The position numbers were made by a program, and so were the translations under genes. Below are positions 56,397 through 64,000 of a stretch of DNA of 64,000 nt, piece by piece. The notes under the pieces are model-generated. The model made no database searches and had not been told where the DNA came from. It was given only the letters and a program-made list of their open reading frames with translations. Numbering within the stretch: position 1 is the first letter of the stretch; every line of letters starts with the position of its first letter. Source of the DNA: Steinernema hermaphroditum (lineage: Eukaryota > Nematoda > Chromadorea > Rhabditida > Steinernematidae); NCBI GenBank assembly GCA_030435675.1, contig CM059623.1:9326012-9390011 (forward strand). The letters run 5' to 3'.

Positions 56397-57521
56397 ATGT
56401 TCCCTTTCTTCTTTATCATCCTCGTCCTATCTGTGACGGCCTCGCACGATATGGGAAATGCTCCTCTCACACGATTTGTAGGTGGCCTCTCAGGTGCCAT
56501 CCTGAATGAGAACCTTGCAGATCTTTGGCGGGACGCACGCCTACACCGGCCAGTGGCCATCCCAAGTCCTCTTCTACACCAAGAAGGCCTCCACGGGCAA
56601 GACATACATGTGCGGGGGTACACTGCTCACGTCTAACCACGTTCTCACGGCCGCCCACTGCACGGACGACCTGGCGTCGCCTTCTCTCGTCGTCACCGGG
56701 GCGACGTCTACCTCGGGACTCTCCAAGAACCCAAAAGTCCAGATCAGAGAGGTGACTTCCTTTTTTCGCCACCCGCACTACGATCCAAACGACACCTACG
56801 TCCACGACATCGCCGTACTAACCGTGGGTTTTGTCCCTTTTATGCATCCACTCTGTCGGTTTCAGCTGAGCAAACCTGTCAGTATCAACAAGAACACGCA
56901 GATCGCCAGAATACTCGCCGACGACAGTCGCCTTCTTGAGGTCGGACATGGCGTGGTCAGTGGATTCGGAGCTCACAAAGGTAACCATTCAGCCAGATCA
57001 CGTTACTGTATGTTTGGGTTGCAGTGGAGAAGAACAGGAGTCTCAACAACGGACTCCTTTCCTGGGTGGACGTTCCCTTCAAGGAGCACACTTCCTGCAC
57101 GTAAGACCTCTCTTTTCTGAAGATACATCATACATTCGTTTTAGATCTGAATGGGAATCTTCCAGTGGAGGCAAAGTGCACATAAAGCCCAACCACATCT
57201 GCTATGGCGCCGAGGGAAAGGGGACAGGAACCGTAAGTGGCTCAAATCTCAGATAACCTATAGACGCTTTCCTTCTTCAGGGTGACAGTGGCGGACCAAT
57301 ACAGGTTAAAGCCGGCAGGGCCTGGTATCAGATCGGAGTGATCTCATTCGGCGTTGGTGTCGTGCAGCGGATGACCCAGCAGGACAAGTACCCTTGTAAG
57401 AGCCGAAGACCGTTTCCTGACAGAATCGTTCGTTTTAGCCGTTGGAACACGGATAGCGCCATACTGTGGCTTCCTGGAAAGGGTCACCAAGAACGTCTTC
57501 AAGTGTCTTCAAAACACATAA
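56397..57521 (+). CDS. S1-family serine protease 3 (noncanonical chymotrypsin-like)
   Basis: Secreted, signal peptide MFPFFFIILVLSVTAS. Exons 56397-56477, 56521-56823, 56866-56980, 57025-57100, 57145-57232, 57281-57395 and 57439-57521 give 286 aa. Triad: LTAAHC, HDIAVL, GDSGGP. The propeptide is short, and mature IFGG follows Phe (PLTRF) at an intron. Pre-Ser segment GKGTGT lacks Asp189 and Cys191. It ends APYCGFLERVTKNVFKCL plus four residues. It has one more intron than proteases 1 and 2 and groups with 4 and 5 by shared motifs such as CYGA and WYQIG. The ATG lies right after a ttttgcag acceptor, so spliced-leader addition is possible. Confidence 0.92.
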
Positions 57522-57983
57522 GCGACCGAAGATAGCCTAGGAATGTAGAGTAGATTCTGATAAATTATTTCACACGAAGACGACAGAAAGATCCTTGAGG
57601 AGCGGTCGGTTTAAGGGACAGAATAGGGACCCGGAGGGGAATCGAACCGACACCAATATCGATTGCAAATCCAGCTCAGTAAAACAGAAGAAACAAGATC
57701 TCGAAGAATACCGATCCAGAGCATTAGGAAGACGCTACTAAAGAAGCGTTCGCGAAGATCTCTTCGAAGCAGATGACCATTGAACAGGTGAGCGTGTCAA
57801 CGGGCCAGATTGTCCTGTCGCGAGAGGATCGTAAGCCTGAGAAAGACCGTAGAGAGGCAACTAAGCTGATCCAGAAGAAGCTTTCGGGGACTCCGACTAC
57901 TGGATCTATTTGAGGTCCGTTGCCAACAATTTATTTGATTCATCGTTGAGTTAAGAAGTGGTTCTTCGGTGTGGACAATAGTG
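57522..57983. other. Between convergent proteases 3 and 4, with a tRNA-like fragment
   Basis: On the minus strand, 57621-57680 reads ...ggtgtcGGTTCGATTCCcc..., a full B-box match, preceded by tgagctggatttgcaatc, which could be a D arm and a GCA-anticodon-like loop. Stems pair poorly, so at best this is a tRNA pseudogene or SINE remnant (about 0.2). Nothing else was recognised. Confidence 0.3.
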
Positions 57984-59170
57984 TTAACTATTTCGTCCAT
58001 CGGCCCTTTTGATCGTACACCCTCTAAGACAGCTGAAGGCGTTCCTCGTCGCCGACTCCAAGAAGTCACAGTATGGCGCGATTCGAGTTCCCACGGCTGA
58101 AAGTTCATTTTCATCGGAGAAGCAATTCGTCTTCTCCTACAGGGAAACTTGTTTTGGTTTGGCATGTCCTCGACCTCACCGACTCCAAACGAAATTATCC
58201 CGATCTGATACCATTCGCCATCGGAAGTTTGGACCTGGATTGGGCCGCCGCTGTCTCCCTGTGTGAGGAAAGGAAGTAGAAGGTGTTAAAAAACAGAGAT
58301 ACCTACAGTTCCAGTGCCTTTTCCTTTGGCGCCATAGCAGATCTGATTGGGTTTTACGTGAACCTTGTCCCCGCTGAGGTCTTTCCACTGCTCTCTAAAT
58401 AGAGATGTATACGGTAATGTGGCTCTACTATGCACTCACATGCACCACGTGTGATTCCTGAAAGGAACTTCTGTCCAGAGAAGGCGCTGACTAGCTACTT
58501 GTTGGTCGTCCACGACTGAAACGTTCCTTTCTCTGTCCATTTAGGCAATGACCTACTTTCGTGAACGCCGAATCCGGTGACGACTCCATGTCCAACGTCG
58601 ACGAGAGACCTGTCGTCATCTAGAATCCTGCCAAGTTGAGTGTTCTCGTCAAGAGCCAATGAATCATTCAGCTAGAAGAACAAGAAAATACGATGACCAG
58701 ATTCGAGATACCGAAAGAATGGCGATGTCGTGGAGATACGTGTCGCCTGGAGAATAGTCGGGGTGACGACTAAAAGAAGTGATCTCTCTGATCTGAACGT
58801 CTGGCTGCTTGAAGATGCCGGCGAGGTTCGCGACGGCAGTCATCGCGAACGACGGCGCCACCAGGTCTTCGGTGCAGTGGGCGGCCGTCAGGACGTGGGT
58901 CGGAGAGAGGAGAGTTCCCCCACACATGTAGTTCCTTACTGTGCCGTTCATTCTATAGTAGATGAAGACGAACGATGGCCACTGGCCGAGCCGGGAGGGA
59001 ATCCCTCCGAAGATCTGAAAAGTCCATTGGCAAGGGTCATCTTATCGACGACACACAAGACCGCCGGGAGGAACAAGTTCCTGAACAGTATCGACAAAGA
59101 GGCTGTCGTCGAAGCACTTCGAGAGTGGAGACGAGTAGAGCAGAAATAAGCAGAGTGGTGGACACCTCAT
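57984..59170 (-). CDS. S1-family serine protease 4 (noncanonical chymotrypsin-like)
   Basis: Secreted, signal peptide MRCPPLCLFLLYSSPLSKC. Seven minus-strand exons, about 300 aa. Mature IFGG follows Leu (PPGGL) at an intron. Triad: LTAAHC, HDIAIL, GDSGGP. Pre-Ser segment GKGTGT lacks Asp189 and Cys191. It ends APYCDFLESATRNAFSCL and then has about 13 extra residues, including a third Cys, before the stop; the other members stop at or near this Cys-Leu. A TATA-like tttaaa lies about 40 bp upstream. The gene is in tandem with protease 5, 210 bp apart. Confidence 0.9.
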
Positions 59171-59379
59171 TGCAGCCGACAATGGATACAATTCGTACGG
59201 GCCTCTTTAAATAAGACGCGGAAAGCTCTGTACGGCAGTTACGTTCTGATAAGAATTGTCAGTGGTGGCACGTAATGTCAAAGGGTTCGAAGAGCGAAAA
59301 GATCTTCTCTGTTTGTTATGAAACACTTTGTCCACCTTGGGATACAGAGTTTATTTTTCTCGGAATCGACTACATCGGA

Positions 59380-60555
59380 TCACAAGCACTTGAAGGCGTT
59401 CTTCGTGGCCGATTCGATGAATGCGCAATGGGGAGCGACGCGGGTTCCAACAGCTAAACGGGCATACTGTAGCCATGACTTCTACTCTCAGTCTTACAGG
59501 GATACTCGTCCTGTCTGGGCATTCGATCCGGCTGTCCGACTCCGAACGAAACGGCGCCAACCTGGTACCACTGGCCGTTCTCCTGGACTCGAACTGGTCC
59601 TCCACTGTCACCCTGAAGAAGGTCGTCGTTTGCAAGAGGAGTCACCACTTACAGGTCCAGTTCCTTTTCCATCGGCGCCATAGCAGATCTGATTCGACTT
59701 GATGTGGACCTTGTTGCCACTGACTCGCTCCCACTGGTCTCTGAATGGGAAAAAGGAGAAGTTCGGAGAAAGGAAACAGACGCTCACTTGCACCACGTGT
59801 AATTCTTGAAGGGAACGTCGGCCCAGAGAAGGAATCGACTGCTTTGGGGCTGATTGTACAGGACTGAAAAGGACGTCGAGGGTGAGGTATGAGCTGAATC
59901 CTACCTAGGTGGACTCCAAATCCGGTAACCATGCCGTGCCCGACTTCGAGCAGCGCCGAGTCGTCGGCCTTGATCTTCATCAACTGGGCGAACTTGTTCA
60001 GAGTCACAGAGGCGTTGAGCTAGAACTGGAAGGTGAAGCCAACGGTTTGAGGGTCATAGGATTACGGTAAGAACGGCGATGTCGTTGGCAAAAGTGTCGT
60101 CGGGGTCGTAGTCGGGATGGCGGACGTAGGAAGAGATTCCTCGGATCTGGACGTCGGGACTCTTCAGGGCGCTGCTGATGTCGATCACTCCCGTCATGGC
60201 TAGGGAGGGTGCCACGAGGTCCTCGGTACAATGGGCAGCGGTGAGGACGTGGTTAGGGGTGAGAAGAGTGCCGCCACAGGCGTGCTTCTTTCCGGTGGAG
60301 TTGCTCGTGTAGTAGACGAAGACGTGGTCGGGCCACTGGCCCGCATAGGAGTGGATTCCGCCGAAGACCTAGAACATGCTGCATGAGACTGTCCATGCGT
60401 TCGTCACCCACCAGTTCAGCGGGAGGAACGACTCCGTGAAGGAGGTCTTCGAAGACGTTGCCGTCGACCTCCCGATCCACAGAAAGAAAGCCCTTCTGGA
60501 GGGGCGTTGCCGAGGAGAGGCCGAGCAGACCGACGAGAAGCAGGAGGGTCTTCAT
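59380..60555 (-). CDS. S1-family serine protease 5 (noncanonical chymotrypsin-like)
   Basis: Secreted, signal peptide MKTLLLLVGLLGLSSATP. Seven minus-strand exons (first 60412-60555), about 305 aa. Mature VFGG follows Leu (PPAEL) at an intron. Triad: LTAAHC, NDIAVL, GDSGGP. Pre-Ser segment GKGTGP lacks Asp189 and Cys191. Ends APHCAFIESATKNAFKCL. Motifs CYGADGKG and TGFGVH tie it to proteases 3 and 4. It is the upstream member of a minus-strand pair with protease 4. Confidence 0.92.
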
Positions 60556-62201
60556 CGTAGGGAAGAGTGGAGCGCATGTGCAGGAGTTCCCTTAAGTATG
60601 GCGTGTAGAAGAGTGTTTGTGAGTCCAGTTTGTGATAAGATATGAGAGAAAAAATGTCGAGGAGGGGGACAAAGGAGCGCTGCGGAGTGATGATCAGTGA
60701 TATTTGCTAGGGTTATTGCATAGTGGAACAAAGAAGTCATGTGGTTAGGGTGCAGGGGAGAGAGCAACGTTATTGGTGCTCGAATATGCCTTTGTGGTTT
60801 TTGAGGTCGAATTGTCAAAAATGGAGAGGGACACCCTTGACTTACTTGCATCATGCCTTGAAAAATCAGGACAACCGCATAGGGCATCAAAAGCTGCTCT
60901 CCGATCAAAATGTTTCTGATATCTCAGGTTGGATGATGGTTATACACACTGATATGTATGGCCAATTTCCAGAACAAAACTTCTTTTTAGCAAATAACTG
61001 ATTTTTCACATTTTCGGACGCAGATCGGATACAGTTCGAAGAAATAGTTTCCTTCTTGCTCTCTTGCTGTGTCTTCTCCTGACCTTGATCTAACCCACTA
61101 AAACACAGAAATAAAGTCAGAGTACACTTCGATCAATGTACACCCGAACAAGGCCAAGGAAGCACAGAGATCGTCGGACTGAGTGCGAAGTGACATAAAC
61201 ACAAGTACTTGTTATCATCGGTGGCCACGGCTCAAAGTCATCGTGAATCTGAGGTCGAATGTTATTGTGGATACTGTGCTCTCTCGTGGCTCTTCACAGC
61301 ACTGTTTTGACCTTCTAACCTTTCGACCTTTGGATAACGAAGTTTGTCACAGTCAGCTAGCCAATATAGTTCACGAAACTACAAGTATATTATGTACATA
61401 ATGTTCTGCAAGACGTTCTTTTAATGAACACTAAACAAATAGAACCAAGTATCGGGTTATTGAACCAAACTCACTTCTTGACTTCTCGGTTTCTGCTTCG
61501 TAGTTTGTGCATTTCCTTGAATTCTGCAGCACTAAGTGCCGTCTCTGATTGGAATCCCGGAAGAGGGCTTAGGAATAGAAGGATAATCTGCTCCGTGCAT
61601 CCCTGCATCCACTCCATTTGGACGATCCATGGAAAGAGGATCGTGCGGTTTCTTGCTCTCACGAAGCTGTTTATGTGTGAACTCTTTTCCCTTTTTATAG
61701 CAAATCACGTACAGAAGATATTCTAGGCATAGAACTCGACGATCAATCTGTCAAGGGTAGGCACGTACATCGAATACCATGATCGATGGTCTAAGCATTC
61801 TCTTCCTCGTTTGGATCGCCACCAAAGATGCTGACTGTCAGGTTTTTGAACGGGCGCCCTGGCGTTGTGGCGTGGCGACTACCTCTGAAGGGGTGGACGC
61901 GGGAGTAAGTACACTTGAACACGTGCAAAAACAGCCACATTGAGAACAGTTGCTGCCATCTCAGCTGGATTAAATCGATGTGAGGCCGGTTACCTCCGAT
62001 TCGCTGACATTGATCCGTTTAAAAGGTACTTTTATGTTTTGTTTTTTTTTTGAGTTAAGTCATTTCGAGGCGCGTCTTTGCACCTTTAAAAATCTCAATT
62101 TAGTGGTCATGTGAATATGCAGGACCGTTGAAGCTCTAGAGAAATGTCTTTCGAATCTCTTTTTGCAAAATTTGTTTCGAGTGTTTAAAGTCACTTGGAG
62201 T
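60556..62201. other. Intergenic, with one possible small secreted-protein start
   Basis: At 61779 an ATG opens MIDGLSILFLVWIATKDADC, a plausible signal peptide, followed by a donor-like ggagtaagt at 61903. Downstream frames give ISAGLNRCEAGYLRFADIDP, but no splice keeps both in one frame, so it may be a broken or misread gene (about 0.25). The rest is AT-rich without a recognisable feature. Confidence 0.35.
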
Positions 62202-62590
62202 ATGAGGAAGAGAGCCTGGAGCCCGCATTTACACGCGATCTCCTCGAGATTATGGCGCTTGGCGATAAGAAGGCACATGACGGCAGATGGTGTGATGGTT
62301 CTGGTGGAGCGGCCAAAGCGGCCAAAATGTTCTTCCCGGTTCAAACGTTATCTTTATGATCAGCTGGTCATCAAGCTGTGCAGACGAGAACGCTGACTTT
62401 CAAGTTTGCACAGAGGAGGAAGAGATCACCTCGGAAAGGCATGTTCCCCTTGAGTGACGGGAAGAAGTAGATGATGTACGACCGCGCGAGAAACGTTTCT
62501 AGAGAGCATGATGAGCCAAGCAGTGACACGTAGACAGATCCTCTCCAGAACTCTTATTTCACTTCGTCCGTTGGTGTTCGACTGGTTGAG
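62202..62590 (-). repeat. Orphan inverted copy of the protease 2 promoter
   Basis: Reverse complement of 54079-54466. Beyond 62202 the similarity stops 12 bp short of where the protease ATG would be, and no protease-like sequence follows. The TATA box has changed to TGTAAA. Confidence 0.9.
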
Positions 62591-63170
62591 GTTTTATCGG
62601 CTGAAAAACTTTTGTGTTTCAAATCAAAGACAACTTTCTAACTATCAACATAACTATCAAAATATCAGAAAAATACGAGTAGTAGGCGGTTTGCTTTTTT
62701 TAATGGGAAACTCTTTCCTGTATATGTTTCCTAGACGACTTTTAATAAAGCCTGATCTAGCGCCAATATCTGTGTGAAAGTGAACAAGCTATCTGTAGCT
62801 GATTCGCTTCTTATTGGCTGATCCTGAGTTTTGAAAAGTCACACACTCCATTTCCGACTGAAAGTTCGATAGTTCCAATTTTGGCGCCTAAAGCGAAGTG
62901 CCCGGAGGCGGGTGTGCACTCGAATGCGCATAAACATCCTAACTGCTCTTTTGTTTTGCTCTTCTCTTGCATCTGCCCTTTCTCTGCTGCAATGTGTCAC
63001 GAGAGCCAGTTCACTTTTTGCAGAAATTGTCGATGCTTGATGCCTTATGTTCCTACAGAACTCCTATCCACCGGCATATTCCATACCTCTCACATTTTCC
63101 AGAAAAAGACACGTCGAAATCGACCGTTTCATTGTCCGTCCATTTCACCAGGAGAGGCGTTTTCAATCAC
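62591..63170. other. Intergenic
   Basis: AT-rich; short frames (for example 62881-63174) without a domain. Nothing recognised. Confidence 0.45.
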
Positions 63171-63607
63171 TTAAGGCCCATTTATACTCTGCGCGACACA
63201 AAACGCTCTTTTTGGTGTCGCTTAGCTTGTCTACGTGTGACTATTTAAGGAAAACTGAATAAAACTGCACAGTCATGATGCTTTCGGGTCGGGCTACCAA
63301 ACCATCATCCGAAAAAAATCTTAGGTTAACTTTAAGTAGGTTAAATTAACTGTCGCTTAGCTTCAAGTTGACTGTCGCGCAGCTACGCGACACAGCTGCG
63401 CGACAGTCAACTTGAAGCTAAGCGACAGTTAACTTAACCTACATGGCATGTTCCAAAAATTTTTTGCTGATAATGGTTTGATAGCCCGATCCAAAAGCAA
63501 CATGACTGTGCAGTTTTATTCGGTTTCGCTTAAATAGTCACATTTGGACAAGCTAAGCGACACCAAAAAGGGCGTTTTGTGTCGCGCAGAGTATAAATGG
63601 GCCTTTA
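63171..63607. mobile_element. PIF/Harbinger-like MITE (element 63174-63604, TSD TTA)
   Basis: Ends AGGCCCATTTATACTCTGCG and its complement; the inverted match runs about 58 bp with one mismatch and continues with gaps over most of the element. TTA lies on both sides (63171-63173, 63605-63607). A 3-bp TTA duplication is typical of PIF/Harbinger. The centre is a second, stronger hairpin (arms 63337-63383 and 63393-63439, about 47 bp, one mismatch). 431 bp, non-coding. Confidence 0.8.
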
Positions 63608-64000
63608 GGGATGACCAGCGCCGTGACGTCATGTCTTTGATCTTCCGATCAGAGAGCTTCTTTCTGTTTATGAGAAACAATTCTGCGTCACGAGGCGGCG
63701 GCGCCGACTCTACTGGAGACGGCGAATAAACAATCGCGTCTGCATTGTTTGTGTTTCGCTTCTTCTGCCCTCCGCCACTTCCGCGAGAGGTCTTTACACT
63801 TTTTTCGAGGACACATGCGCCTGAGATGAGACTCAAAAAGTGTTTGTCGTCGCCGTCGTCTAAGCGGCCCTTCCGCAGCGCCCTCCGCGCCGTTCTTCTT
63901 CGAACAGTGCGCTTTTTGCTTCTGTAGGCGACGGGACGGCCATTGAGACATTTCTGTGGGATGTGTTTGAGATGAAATTATTGTCATCTTTTGCTTCCTA
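63608..64000. other. Right edge, GC-rich, no gene called
   Basis: Overlapping frames on both strands at 63640-63987 appear to follow from composition. It could be the promoter or 5' part of a gene beyond the edge. Confidence 0.4.

Noticed and set aside
57621..57680. Functional tRNA gene on the minus strand
   Set aside because: The B box is good, but acceptor and T stems do not pair, and the anticodon arm is irregular; kept only as a tRNA-like fragment.

Overview
The window is nuclear DNA of a chromadorean (rhabditid-like) nematode. The evidence is: many introns of 40-55 bp with GT...TTTCAG/TTTAG borders; acceptor-like AG sites a few bases before several start codons, as expected for spliced-leader addition; the nog-1 and rrp-8 genes in tandem as in C. 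elegans (T07A9.9/T07A9.8, recalled from memory); and three astacins with the nematode-type signal-propeptide-astacin-EGF-CUB-TSP1 layout. Exon joins were worked out by hand. Each gene reported with exon coordinates closes in one frame after splicing, but none has transcript support.

Layout. 0-12 kb: an SLC6-type sodium symporter cut by the left edge, an MFSD9-like MFS transporter, a collagen prolyl 4-hydroxylase alpha subunit, and a UDP-glucuronosyltransferase convergent with it. 14-29 kb: three astacins on the + strand. Between the first and second lie nog-1, rrp-8 and an MFF-like (mitochondrial fission factor) remnant on the - strand. Two 1016-bp non-autonomous hAT-like elements in opposite orientation bracket nog-1, rrp-8 and astacin 2. 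31-37.5 kb: a FAR1/ZSWIM-type DNA-binding protein, a secreted chitin-binding/EB cysteine-rich protein, and a small stand-alone TAZ zinc-finger protein. 37.5-47 kb: a repeat-rich tract holding two nearly identical copies of an MFSD8-like transporter gene. 47.6-49.6 kb: an Rrp6-like DEDDy exonuclease. 49.7-60.6 kb: five S1-family serine proteases, three on - and two on +, with an inverted orphan copy of one protease promoter at 62.2 kb. The right end has no clear gene but a complete Harbinger-like MITE.

Several genes point to extracellular matrix or cuticle work: collagen hydroxylation, astacins of the moulting-protease type, a chitin-binding EB protein and secreted proteases. nog-1 and rrp-8 form a probable ribosome-biogenesis operon. 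The five S1 proteases share a coherent departure from trypsin: no Asp189, no Cys191, and a hydrophobic residue before the mature N-terminus.

The observations most worth following are: (1) hAT-like copy 1 sits inside MFF-like coding sequence, where a GT near its end and an AG just outside would splice it out and reconnect the frame; (2) the noncanonical protease cluster; (3) the very recent 1.8-kb duplication of an intact transporter gene; (4) an imprecise intron loss in astacin 3.
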